NCBI RefSeq assembly: GCF_009846755.1
Contig: NZ_AQOR01000007.1
Location: forward strand, 62,001-126,000
Source of the DNA: Alcanivorax sp. S71-1-4
GTDB taxonomy: Bacteria; Pseudomonadota; Gammaproteobacteria; Pseudomonadales; Alcanivoracaceae
Direction: 5' to 3'
Length of the DNA stretch: 64,000 nucleotides
Part shown: positions 26,797-35,684 of the stretch, in pieces
Numbering within the stretch: position 1 is the first letter of the stretch
How the letters are laid out: each line of letters begins with the position of its first letter
Position numbers and translations under genes: made by a program
Notes under the pieces: model-generated
Told to the model about the DNA's origin: nothing
Database searches by the model: none
Seen by the model: the letters and a program-made list of their open reading frames with translations, nothing else

Positions 26797-29216
26797 TGCC
26801 GATCTCCACTGATGCACCACGTTCCCCTGCGACCTTGCACTTCGACCCTGCCTCCGGGGGACGCCTGGAGCGCCTGGTGTTCAATCGTCGTGGCTTGGTG
26901 TTGCTGTGCTGTGCGCTGGTCAGCCTGGTGTTCGGCTACAGCGTATTCACCCGTCTGGCCCTGAATGCCAGCTATGAAAAAATGTTGCCGCAGGGCCATC
27001 CCTACATCCAGCACTACCAGGAAAACCGTGCCGAGCTGCGCGGCCTGGGCAGTGCACTGCGGGTGGTCGTGGCGAGCCCCGAGGGCGACATCTTCGACGC
27101 CCGCTATCTGGAAACGCTGCGGCAGATCAACGACGAGATTTTCCTCGTTCCGGGTGTGGACCGTGCCTGGATAAAATCGCTGTGGACGCCGGCAGTACGC
27201 TGGACTGAAGTCACCGAAGAAGGTTTCCGTGGCGGGCCGGTCATGCCGGGCAATTTCACCGCCACCCCCGACCAGCTGGACCAGTTGCGCCAGAACATCA
27301 GCCGTGCCGGCATTACCGGTGATCTGGTGGCTGGCGACGCGCAGTCGAGCATGATTTTTGTACCGCTGATGGACCGGGATCCGGTCAGTGGTCAGCCGCT
27401 GGACTACGCGGTGCTGGCGCGACAGATCGCCGAGATCCGTGACAAGTACGAAGCCACCGGTGATGTGAAGATTCATATCGTCGGCTTTGCACAATTGATC
27501 GGTGAGCTGATCGGCGGGCTGTTCAAGGTGATGACCTATTTTGTGATCGCCATCGTCATCGTCAGTGCCATTCTGTTTCTGTATATCCGCTGTGCGCGGA
27601 CCACGGCACTGGTGGTCTGCTGCTCACTGGTGGCGGTGCTCTGGCAGTTGGGCATGGTGGCGCTGCTGGGTTACCAACTGGATCCGTTCTCGATACTGGT
27701 GCCGTTTCTGGTGTTTGCCATCGGTGTATCGCACGGTGCGCAGAAGGTGAACGGTATCGCCCAGGATATCGCGCAGGGCCACGACCGTGTGGCGGCAGCG
27801 CGGCTGACCTTCCGGCGGCTGTTCGGCACGGGCGTGGCGGCATTGCTGACCGACGCGGCCGGCTTTGCCGTGTTGATGGTGATTGATATTCCGGTGATCC
27901 GCGAACTGGCACTTGCGGCCAGCGTGGGGGTCGCGGTGCTGGTGGTGACCAACCTGATCCTGCTGCCGGTGCTGTTGTCCTACGCCGGCATCCGGGTACG
28001 TGCACCGCACCCGCCGGCGGCGCGTCCGCGTTTCAGCCTGGTGGGGCTGTTGCTGCCATTGAGCCGGCTGACAGAGACTCGCTGGGCCGTGGCGGTACTG
28101 GCGGTGGCGCTGGTGACGATCGGTGTCGGGCTGGGCATCAGCCGCGATCTGAAGATCGGTGACCTGGACGCCGGCGCGCCGGAACTGCGGGCGGATTCGC
28201 GCTACAACCTGGACAACGCCTACATCGTCGACCATTACGCGCTGTCCAGTGACCAGTTTGCGGTGATTGTGCGCACGCCGCCGGATGGCTGCATGCTGTA
28301 CGACACGCTGGAGGCGGTCGACCGTCTGGCCTGGGAGCTGGAACGGACAGACGGTGTGCAGACCACACAATCACTGGTCAAGGCGGTCCGCCAGATTACC
28401 GCCGGCAGCTACGAAGGAAACCCCAAGTGGCTGACCATCAGCCGCGACCAGAACGTCATCAATTACGGTGCCCAGGCCGCCAGTGTCAATAACCAGGACC
28501 TGTTCAACGTCGACTGTTCGGTAATGCCGATCATCGCCTACCTGACCGATCACAAGGCCGATACGTTGCAGCGCGTCGCGGATGTGGTCGAGCGTTTTGC
28601 CGCCGACTACGGCCAGGACGACATGCAGTTCCTGCTGGCCGCCGGCAACGCCGGTATCGAGGCGGCCACCAACCAGATGGTCAGCCGCGCCTGGATGCAG
28701 ATGCAGTATCTGGTCTACGGCGTCGTGATCCTGTTCTGCATGCTCACGTTCCGGAGCTGGCGCGCAGTGATTGTGGCAGTGGTGCCGCTGATGGTGACCT
28801 CGGTGCTGAGCGAGGCATTGATGGTGCAACTGGGCATTGGCGTGAAAGTGGCCATGTTGCCCGTGATTGCCCTGGGTGTCGGCATCGGTGTGGATTACGC
28901 GCTGTACCTGATCAGCGCGCAATTGGCGGCGCAGCGTCAGGGCCTGTCATTGCGTGACGCCTATGCGGCGGCGCTGGGACGCACCGGCAAAGTGGTGGCG
29001 CTGGTGGGTGTGACGCTGTCGGCCAGTGTCCTGACCTGGGCCTGGTCACCGATCAAATTCCAGGCGGACATGGGCATTCTGCTGGCCTTCATGTTCGCCT
29101 GGAACATGCTGTGTGCGCTGGTCATGATCCCGGCGCTATCCCGGTTTCTGCTTCCGTCCGCCACCGGAGGGGCTTCATCCCGTCCGCCTGACCGTATCGG
29201 TGAGGGAGGCGCCTGA
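26793..29216 (+). CDS. MMPL/RND-superfamily membrane transporter
   Basis: This 807-residue inner-membrane protein has the two-fold RND layout. A first membrane helix lies near residue 35, a large periplasmic loop follows, then a helix bundle (about 245-400), a second loop and a C-terminal helix bundle (about 640-790). FLVFAIGVSHGAQKVNG and ALGVGIGVDYALYLIS are the conserved helix-4-type motifs of MMPL proteins. Such permeases move hydrophobic molecules or lipids across the envelope. Between a YCF48-like protein and two DUF1302/1329 exported proteins, it likely handles the cluster's hydrophobic substrate (inference). Confidence 0.88.
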   Translation: MMPISTDAPRSPATLHFDPASGGRLERLVFNRRGLVLLCCALVSLVFGYSVFTRLALNASYEKMLPQGHPYIQHYQENRAELRGLGSALRVVVASPEGDIFDARYLETLRQINDEIFLVPGVDRAWIKSLWTPAVRWTEVTEEGFRGGPVMPGNFTATPDQLDQLRQNISRAGITGDLVAGDAQSSMIFVPLMDRDPVSGQPLDYAVLARQIAEIRDKYEATGDVKIHIVGFAQLIGELIGGLFKVMTYFVIAIVIVSAILFLYIRCARTTALVVCCSLVAVLWQLGMVALLGYQLDPFSILVPFLVFAIGVSHGAQKVNGIAQDIAQGHDRVAAARLTFRRLFGTGVAALLTDAAGFAVLMVIDIPVIRELALAASVGVAVLVVTNLILLPVLLSYAGIRVRAPHPPAARPRFSLVGLLLPLSRLTETRWAVAVLAVALVTIGVGLGISRDLKIGDLDAGAPELRADSRYNLDNAYIVDHYALSSDQFAVIVRTPPDGCMLYDTLEAVDRLAWELERTDGVQTTQSLVKAVRQITAGSYEGNPKWLTISRDQNVINYGAQAASVNNQDLFNVDCSVMPIIAYLTDHKADTLQRVADVVERFAADYGQDDMQFLLAAGNAGIEAATNQMVSRAWMQMQYLVYGVVILFCMLTFRSWRAVIVAVVPLMVTSVLSEALMVQLGIGVKVAMLPVIALGVGIGVDYALYLISAQLAAQRQGLSLRDAYAAALGRTGKVVALVGVTLSASVLTWAWSPIKFQADMGILLAFMFAWNMLCALVMIPALSRFLLPSATGGASSRPPDRIGEGGA

Positions 29217-29310
29217 TACCTGAATCAGGGCGCCCGGCGCCCAGACATCGCCGCCAGTGCGACAGCCTGGCAGCAAAACAAAAACAAAGAGAGAGCTGGA
29301 GGATAGAAAA

Positions 29311-30936
29311 ATGGACAACAGGCTCAGTAAAGCCGGCACGGCGCTGCTTGCCAGCGCACTGTGCGGCGCGGTCGGCACGGCGCAGGGGTTTGCCATTGAT
29401 ACGGGCAATCACGACCTGCAGTTGCGCCTGGACAACACGGTCCGGGCCAATTACGTGCACCGCATCGAATCCCAGGACAGCAAACTGCTCGCGCTGCCGA
29501 ACAATGATGACGGCAACCGCAATTTCGACACCGGCATGGTGTCGGCGCGTATCGACCTGCTGACCGAAAGTGACTTGGTCTACAAAGGCCGTCACGGTGT
29601 TCGTGTCAGTGCAGCAAGCTGGTATGACTACGCGTATCGCGATCTGGACAATAACGACCCGACAACCTCCAACTACCTGGAAAACGGCGCGCCGGCTGTC
29701 GGGTTGTCGCGCTACGCCGAGCGGTACTACGAAGGGCCGTCGGGTGAGATTCTCGATGCCTTCGTTTTCACCCAGCTGGATGTCGGCAGCATGCCGGTCA
29801 ACGTGCGTGCCGGTCGCCATGTGGTGTACTGGGGCGAAAGCCTGATGGGCAACGGCGCGCTGCATGGCATTACCTACGCCCAGACCAGCCTTGATCTCGG
29901 CAAGGCGTCGGCGGTGCCCGGCACGGAGGCCAAGGAGCTGTTTCGCCCGCTGAACCAGATTTCATTGCAGGCGCGGCCGAACAATCAATGGTCGCTGGCA
30001 GCGCAGTATTTTTTCGAGTGGGAAGAATTCCGCATTCCTGAAGCCGGCACCTTCCTTGGCAACAACGACCTGTTGCTGCGCGGCGGCGGTTCGCTGGTGG
30101 CCGGCGGCGGGACGCGTATCCCGCGCGGCCGCGATGCCACACCGGACGACCGCGGCGAATTCGGCCTGGCTGCGCGCTGGACGCCAGGTTTCCTCGGCAG
30201 CGGCACGCTCGGTTTCTACTACCGCAATTTCTCCGACAAGCTGCCGCAGGCATTTATCAATACCACCACGGGCAGGTATGGCCTGGCCTACGCCGATGAC
30301 ATCAACCTGTACGGGATCAGCCTGACCAAACAGGTGGGTGGCCTGAGCATGGGCGCAGAAGTCTCTTACCGCGAAGACATGCCGTTGGTCAGTGACGCGG
30401 CGTCGGTGGCACAGATCCGCGATGGCGACGCGCCGGGTGCGCGTGGCAATACCTACCATGCGCTGGTCAATGTGATGGGCGTGCGCCCTGGCAACGCGCT
30501 CTGGGACACCCTGTCCTGGGCAGCGGAGCTGACCTATATGCGCGTGGATGAAGTGACCGAGAACGAAAGCCTCTACAAAGGACGCAGCAGTTACGACGGC
30601 GTCGACAAGGTCACCGATGACTACGTCGGCCTGGCCCTGAACCTCACGCCGACGGTGTTCCAAGCGCTGCCGAGCGTGGACCTGCTGTTTCCGGTCAGCG
30701 CGTCTTATGGCCTGCACGGCAACGCGGCGGTAACCGCCGGCGGCAACGAAGACGGCGGCAACTATTCGCTGGGCGTGGCGGCCGAAGTCATGAGCCGTTA
30801 CCGCTTCGACCTGCGCTACACCGATTACTTCGGCGACAACGAAGTGAACAACGCCGGTGCCCGTATCTACAACGGCACCAACGCGCAGTTGCATGACCGG
30901 GGCAATGTCAGCCTCACCTTCAAGACCACTTTCTGA
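29311..30936 (+). CDS. DUF1302 outer-membrane protein
   Basis: This 541-residue protein has a signal peptide of about 28 residues (ending in AQGFA). A beta-strand-rich body with alternating aromatic residues ends in Phe (SLTFKTTF), as outer-membrane barrels do. DUF1302 proteins are strongly associated with growth on steroids, terpenoids and other hydrophobic compounds and are thought to act as substrate channels or receptors. The ATG at 29311 follows GGAGGA. The DUF1329 gene comes 12 bp after its stop. Confidence 0.88.
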   Translation: MDNRLSKAGTALLASALCGAVGTAQGFAIDTGNHDLQLRLDNTVRANYVHRIESQDSKLLALPNNDDGNRNFDTGMVSARIDLLTESDLVYKGRHGVRVSAASWYDYAYRDLDNNDPTTSNYLENGAPAVGLSRYAERYYEGPSGEILDAFVFTQLDVGSMPVNVRAGRHVVYWGESLMGNGALHGITYAQTSLDLGKASAVPGTEAKELFRPLNQISLQARPNNQWSLAAQYFFEWEEFRIPEAGTFLGNNDLLLRGGGSLVAGGGTRIPRGRDATPDDRGEFGLAARWTPGFLGSGTLGFYYRNFSDKLPQAFINTTTGRYGLAYADDINLYGISLTKQVGGLSMGAEVSYREDMPLVSDAASVAQIRDGDAPGARGNTYHALVNVMGVRPGNALWDTLSWAAELTYMRVDEVTENESLYKGRSSYDGVDKVTDDYVGLALNLTPTVFQALPSVDLLFPVSASYGLHGNAAVTAGGNEDGGNYSLGVAAEVMSRYRFDLRYTDYFGDNEVNNAGARIYNGTNAQLHDRGNVSLTFKTTF

Positions 30937-30948
30937 GCCGGGAGAACG

Positions 30949-32310
30949 ATGATGAAAAAGATTATTCTGGCGATGCTTGGCCTGGCCCTGAGCCAGGGTG
31001 CACAAGCGGCGGTCAGCGCCGAAGAAGCGGCCAAACTGGGCGATACCCTGACCCTGTTCGGCGCCATCCAGGCCGGTAACGAGGCCGGCACCATTCCGCC
31101 CTATACCGGTGGGCTGACCACTGCGCCGGCGGACTACACGCCGGGCAGCGGCAAGTACACCAACCCGTTCGCCGATGAACAGCCGCTGTACAGTGTGACG
31201 GCGGCCAACATGGCCGAGTACGACGACGTACTGACCGAAGGCACCAAGGCGCTGTTGAAGAAGTACAGCACGTACCGTATCGATGTGTATCCGACCCACC
31301 GTACCGTAGCGTACCCGGACAGCCTGCTCGACGGCACCCGGGAGTGTGCGACCTCGGCACGCCTGACCGATGAACTGGGCGGCGGTTTTACCGGCGGTTT
31401 CAACTGCATCCTGTTCCCGATGCCTCAAAACGGCATGGAAGTGATGTGGAACCACAAGACCCGCTATATCGGCGAACGGACGCAGGTGCGCAACTTCGAG
31501 GTGTACAACATCAACACCAGTGGCCGCGCGGTGCTGTCGTCGGCCGGTACGCAGGACTTCCACTATCCGTTCTATGATCCGGATGCGCGCAAGCTGTTCG
31601 ACAGCGAGCAGTTTTTCCAGATGTTCCGCGTGGCCTACCAGCGCCCGGTACGTCGTACCGGGGAAATGCTGATCCTGAAGGAGCCCACCAACGACCTGAC
31701 CCATGGCCGCAAGGCGTGGAGCTACCTGCCGGGGCAACGCCGCGTGCGCATGGCGCCGGACATCAGCCACGACACCCCGAACCCGACCTCCGCCGGCATG
31801 ACCACCTATGACGACAATTCCCTGGGCGGCCTCAACCGCTATGACTGGAAACTGGTCGGCAAAAAGGAAATGCTGATTCCCTACAACAACTACGACGCCA
31901 TGTTCGGCGCCAGCAAAGAAGAGCTGCTGACCGTGAACCACGCCAACCCGGACCTGGTGCGCTGGGAACTGCACCGGGTGTGGGTGGTGGAAGCCACGCT
32001 CAAGCCGGGCGAGCGCCATGTCTACAGCAAGCGTCGCTACTATATCGATGAGGACAGCTGGGCGGTTTCCGCTGCCGAATCCTATGATTCCCGTGGCGAA
32101 CTCTGGCGCGTGCCGCTGCTGATGATCACGCAGAGCTACGATCAACAGGCGCCGTTCTCTGGTTGGTCCAGCATGTATTACGACCTCAATGCCGGTACCT
32201 GGAACATGTACTTCCTGCTCAGTGATGAGCGTTCCGGGGTGTTCTATCCCGACAGCTTCCCAGCGGGCCACTTTGTGCCCGAGCAAATGTCAGGCAGCGG
32301 TATCCGCTGA
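30949..32310 (+). CDS. DUF1329 exported protein
   Basis: This 453-residue protein has a typical signal peptide (about residues 1-20, MMKKIILAMLGLALSQGAQA). The mature part is aromatic- and charge-rich, as in the DUF1329 family, a LolA/LolB-like fold predicted to bind lipids or hydrophobic ligands. It almost always pairs with a DUF1302 gene, as here, and the two may form an uptake route through the outer membrane and periplasm. A strong terminator follows, ending the envelope operon. Confidence 0.88.
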   Translation: MMKKIILAMLGLALSQGAQAAVSAEEAAKLGDTLTLFGAIQAGNEAGTIPPYTGGLTTAPADYTPGSGKYTNPFADEQPLYSVTAANMAEYDDVLTEGTKALLKKYSTYRIDVYPTHRTVAYPDSLLDGTRECATSARLTDELGGGFTGGFNCILFPMPQNGMEVMWNHKTRYIGERTQVRNFEVYNINTSGRAVLSSAGTQDFHYPFYDPDARKLFDSEQFFQMFRVAYQRPVRRTGEMLILKEPTNDLTHGRKAWSYLPGQRRVRMAPDISHDTPNPTSAGMTTYDDNSLGGLNRYDWKLVGKKEMLIPYNNYDAMFGASKEELLTVNHANPDLVRWELHRVWVVEATLKPGERHVYSKRRYYIDEDSWAVSAAESYDSRGELWRVPLLMITQSYDQQAPFSGWSSMYYDLNAGTWNMYFLLSDERSGVFYPDSFPAGHFVPEQMSGSGIR

Positions 32311-32325
32311 TCCCCTGACACCTTG

Positions 32326-32369
32326 TGGCGAAACGGGGGATTCTGACTGGCCCGTTTCGCCATTTTTTT
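32326..32369 (+). terminator. Terminator of the envelope operon
   Basis: A perfect 12-bp stem (TGGCGAAACGGG 32326-32337 with CCCGTTTCGCCA 32351-32362) is followed by seven T. It lies 16 bp after the DUF1329 stop codon, directly before the next operator. Confidence 0.92.
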
Positions 32370-32370
32370 A

Positions 32371-32386
32371 ACCCGTCCAGTCGGAT
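32371..32386. promoter_or_regulatory. TetR operator site 8 (acyl-CoA dehydrogenase operon)
   Basis: ACCCGTCCAGTCGGAT is a slightly diverged copy of the palindrome, with the central CCGTCCAGTCGG intact. It follows the T-run of the terminator and is 24 bp upstream of the next start codon. The T-rich stretch may double as the -35, and TTATCA after it may be the -10. Confidence 0.65.
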
Positions 32387-32409
32387 TATCAATTCTGGAG
32401 CATGGGGCG

Positions 32410-33564
32410 ATGAGCTTCTTTTTCAACGAACCGCCGCTGGATGACGACATCGAGATGATCCGCGCCCAGGTGCGCCGCTTCGTCGAGGACGTGGTGGTGC
32501 CACAAGGAGAGCAGTGGGAAATCGACGGCCACGTGCCACGCGAGATTTTCCGCCAGATGGGCGAACTGGGTTTCCTCGGCATGAGCGTGCCGGAAGACTG
32601 CGGCGGCAGTGGCCTGCCGGCGACGGCGGCAGTGATGTTCGCCGAAGAGCTGTCGCGCAGCACCTTTGGCGGCTTTGCCTCGTCGGTCACCGTGCACACG
32701 GACATGTCGCTGGCGCATATCGTCAAACGTGGCAGCGAAGCACAGAAGCAGCGTTATATGCCGGCAGCCTGCGCCGGCGAAAAGATTGGCGCCATCTGCG
32801 TGACCGAGCCGAATGCCGGTTCTGACGTGGCGGCGGTGCGCACCCGTGCCGTGCGCGATGGCAATGACTGGGTCATCAATGGCTCAAAGATGTTCATCAC
32901 CAATGGCATCCATGGCGATATTTTCATTGTCGCGGCCCGTACCAACCCGGACGCACGTGGCAGCCGCGGGCTGTCGATGTTTATCGTCGAGCGTGATACA
33001 CCCGGCTTCACCATCGCCAATAAACTGGACAAGCACGGCTGGCGTTCCTCCGACACGGCTGAATTGTATTTCGACGATGTGCGCGTACCCGCCGACAACC
33101 TGATCGGGGAAGAAGGCAAGGGCTTCTACTATATTGTCGGCACTTTTCAGCATGAGCGGCTGCTGGTGGGCGGGCTCTGCGCCGGTCAGTGCTCGAAGGC
33201 GATCGAGCTGACGCTGGACTATGTGAAAACCCGCAAGGCGTTCGGCAAGACACTGTGGGAACAGCCCGTGGTGCGGCACAAACTGGCCGACCTTGCCGCC
33301 CGTGCGGCGGCGGCGCGCGCGCTCACCTATCAATGTGCGCGCATGATCGAAAACGGCCAGGACACCATCATCGATGTGTCCATGCTCAAGGCCTATGCGG
33401 CGGAAACACTGCAACAGGTGGTGCACGGCTGCCTGCAATTGCACGGCGGCACCGGCTACATGACCGGCACACCGATCGAGCGCATGGTGCGCGACGCGCG
33501 CATTCTCACCATCGGCGGCGGCGCCACCGAGGTGATGCTCGAAGAAGTGGCCAAACGGATGTGA
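32410..33564 (+). CDS. Acyl-CoA dehydrogenase
   Basis: This 384-residue FAD enzyme introduces the 2,3-double bond into an acyl-CoA. It has the family signatures CVTEPNAGSDVAAV (about 125-140), ITNGIHGDIF and QLHGGTGYMTGTPIERMVRDARI. The Glu of the last segment is in the position of the catalytic base of many family members. The ATG at 32410 is close to the operator. The next gene, 15 bp downstream, is the SnoaL-crotonase fusion. Its chain-length or ring specificity cannot be told. Confidence 0.92.
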   Translation: MSFFFNEPPLDDDIEMIRAQVRRFVEDVVVPQGEQWEIDGHVPREIFRQMGELGFLGMSVPEDCGGSGLPATAAVMFAEELSRSTFGGFASSVTVHTDMSLAHIVKRGSEAQKQRYMPAACAGEKIGAICVTEPNAGSDVAAVRTRAVRDGNDWVINGSKMFITNGIHGDIFIVAARTNPDARGSRGLSMFIVERDTPGFTIANKLDKHGWRSSDTAELYFDDVRVPADNLIGEEGKGFYYIVGTFQHERLLVGGLCAGQCSKAIELTLDYVKTRKAFGKTLWEQPVVRHKLADLAARAAAARALTYQCARMIENGQDTIIDVSMLKAYAAETLQQVVHGCLQLHGGTGYMTGTPIERMVRDARILTIGGGATEVMLEEVAKRM

Positions 33565-33579
33565 ACCAGGAGCCGCACG

Positions 33580-34779
33580 ATGAACAGCACAGAGACCATT
33601 GCTCAGGCGAAAGCGCTGTACGAGGCACTGGCGACCGGTGACCGGGATACCCTGGCGGCGTTGCTGCATGACGATTTCCACGGCGCAGTGACCCCGGGCA
33701 TGCCGGCGGGCCTGGGCGGTGAGTACACCAGCGCCGACGCCATGCGGCGCGAATTCTGGGGGCGGCTGGGCAAACTGTTTGCGGCCCGCGCCGTGCCCGG
33801 GCGGTTCGAACCGCTGGCCAGCGGCGACCTGCTGGTCGAAGGCACCTACCGTGGCCACGCCCGCGCCAGCGGCCACCCGGTGGAAGCGGTCTTTATGCAT
33901 CGGCTGACATTCCGCGATGGCCGTATCGCCGCACTGCATCAACTGACCGACAGCGCGCAATGGCAGGCGGCACTGGCTGGCCAGACGCCGGGGTTCGAAA
34001 CACTGAGGTTTTCCATCGACGACGGCCTGGCGACGCTGTGCCTGAACCGGCCGGCACAACGCAATGCCATCGACCTGCGCATGGCCACCGAATTGCAGCA
34101 GGTGGCGGTGCAGTGTCGCGCAGACACCTCGCTGCGTGCCGTGCTGATCTGCGCCGAGGGCGCCGCGTTCACTGTGGGCGGCGATCTGGCGTTTCTGAAC
34201 AGCATCGCGCCAGAGGCATTGCCCGGCATGCTGACCCGAATGACCAGCGCCTACCATCAGGCGCTGTCGATCCTGGCTGATCTGCCTGTGCCAGTGGTTG
34301 CGGCCGCGCAAGGGGCAGCGGCAGGCGGCGGGTTGGGGCTTTTGTATGTGGCGGATATCGTGCTGGCGGCAGACGACCTGCGTGTGGCGCTGGGCTTTGG
34401 CACGCTCGGCCTGTCCATGGATGGCGGCAACGGCTGGTATCTGCCGCGTCTGGTCGGGCAGCGCCGTGCCGCGCAGTTGTATTTCCAGGGGCGCACGCTG
34501 AACGCGGACGAAGCGCTGTCCTGGGGGCTGGTCAGCGACTGCGTGCCGGGGAGCACGTTGCGCGAACAGGCCGGGGCTGTGGCGCGGCAACTGGCCAATG
34601 GCCCGACCCGCGCCTACGGCGAGGCACGCCGTTTGCTGCGCGAGAGCGATCAGCGTTCGCTGGCAGAACATCTCCGTGATGAGACCGAAGCGCTGGCGCG
34701 GTCCGCGGCCAGTGCGGATGTGCAGGAGGGGATAGAGGCGTTTCTGGCGCGGCGGGCACCGCGTTTTAACGGCCGCTAG
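33580..34779 (+). CDS. SnoaL-like domain fused to a crotonase-fold domain
   Basis: The 399-residue protein combines two catalytic folds. Residues 1-130 form a SnoaL/NTF2-like domain (ALYEALATGDRDTLAALLHDDF, HRLTFRDGRIAALHQLTD). Residues 140-399 form a crotonase domain with NRPAQRNAID, a VGGDLAFLN CoA motif and AAAGGGLG. The crotonase part lacks both hydratase Glu residues and carries an Asp at GLSMDGGNGWYL, as in isomerases. The fusion is unusual; the SnoaL half may isomerise or hydrolyse the same cyclic substrate. It is the last gene of the palindrome-marked cluster. Confidence 0.82.
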   Translation: MNSTETIAQAKALYEALATGDRDTLAALLHDDFHGAVTPGMPAGLGGEYTSADAMRREFWGRLGKLFAARAVPGRFEPLASGDLLVEGTYRGHARASGHPVEAVFMHRLTFRDGRIAALHQLTDSAQWQAALAGQTPGFETLRFSIDDGLATLCLNRPAQRNAIDLRMATELQQVAVQCRADTSLRAVLICAEGAAFTVGGDLAFLNSIAPEALPGMLTRMTSAYHQALSILADLPVPVVAAAQGAAAGGGLGLLYVADIVLAADDLRVALGFGTLGLSMDGGNGWYLPRLVGQRRAAQLYFQGRTLNADEALSWGLVSDCVPGSTLREQAGAVARQLANGPTRAYGEARRLLRESDQRSLAEHLRDETEALARSAASADVQEGIEAFLARRAPRFNGR

Positions 34780-34825
34780 GGCGTCATCGGTAAAATCGGG
34801 GTTCTGTTGTCGCAGTCAATTTATT

Positions 34826-34844
34826 GCGAATGCTTCTCATTTGT
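34826..34844. promoter_or_regulatory. Fur-box-like site upstream of heme oxygenase
   Basis: GCGAATGCTTCTCATTTGT resembles the Fur consensus GATAATGATAATCATTATC, with AATG and TCATT halves in register. It lies about 220 bp upstream of the heme oxygenase start. The remaining sequence up to 35063 shows no other clear feature. Confidence 0.5.
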
Positions 34845-35063
34845 GTAATGGTGGCCGTCAGTGCTGCCGCCCGGGTACCGGTGCCGGCAGGGCCGTCTGG
34901 CGACTGCGGCGTTGTGCTGAGCCGCCGCACACGGGGGCGTCATCAACAGACAAGGCAAAAAAATATCACCTTGGGGTGAGGGGTTTGGCGGGTTGGCTCG
35001 TCTTGTTATCAGATGCGGGCATTTTCCGCCGCCCGTGCCTTGCCGTCGTATCGGGAATCCATC

Positions 35064-35684
35064 ATGAGCCAGGACACCATCTCATCGAAGCTGCCGCTTT
35101 CGCTGCACCTGAAAGAAAGCTCCACCGACGAACATGAACGGCTGGACAAGCGCATCATGGCGCTGGCGCCGTTTGCCAACCGTGAGCGCTACGCGCGCTT
35201 CGTGCGCATGCAGGCGCGCCTGCAGCGGGTTGCCTCGCCGCTGTATCAGGACCCGGCGTTGCAGGCCAGCCTGCCGGATCTGGCCAGCCGTGATCGCCTG
35301 CAGGCGGCGCTGGCCGATTGCGCCGACTTCCATATCAGTGCCGCTGAACTGGCCGAGGACGATGCCGCGGCCGCGGCCATGACCGTCAGCGATCTGTACA
35401 CCTCATTGGGTTGGCTCTACACCGTGGAAGGCTCCAACCTCGGTGCCGCTTTCCTGCTCAAGCACGCCCGCGAGCATCTTGGGCTGTCGGAAACCTTCGG
35501 CGCCCGCCACCTGGCCGGGCATGAAGACGGCCGAGGCCTGCACTGGCGCCGCTTCCGCGAAGCAATGGATGCGCTGGACCTCACCGACGCCCAGCGGGCG
35601 GCCGCTGTCCAGGGAGCGCTGGAGGCGTTTGCCTTCGCCCGCGCAGGCGTGGAAGAACTGCTGGCCGACGAAGCGGCCGCCTGA
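35064..35684 (+). CDS. Biliverdin-producing heme oxygenase
   Basis: This 206-residue protein has the bacterial heme oxygenase fold. The proximal heme ligand is likely His24 in STDEHERLDKRI, and the distal helix is in the GWLYTVEGSNLGAAFLLKHA segment with its conserved Gly residues. The enzyme opens heme to biliverdin, CO and iron, releasing iron under limitation. It is coupled (TGATG) to a DUF454 gene and followed by an ExbB-ExbD-TonB set, which supports a role in iron acquisition rather than phytochrome supply; no phytochrome gene is adjacent. Confidence 0.9.
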   Translation: MSQDTISSKLPLSLHLKESSTDEHERLDKRIMALAPFANRERYARFVRMQARLQRVASPLYQDPALQASLPDLASRDRLQAALADCADFHISAAELAEDDAAAAAMTVSDLYTSLGWLYTVEGSNLGAAFLLKHAREHLGLSETFGARHLAGHEDGRGLHWRRFREAMDALDLTDAQRAAAVQGALEAFAFARAGVEELLADEAAA

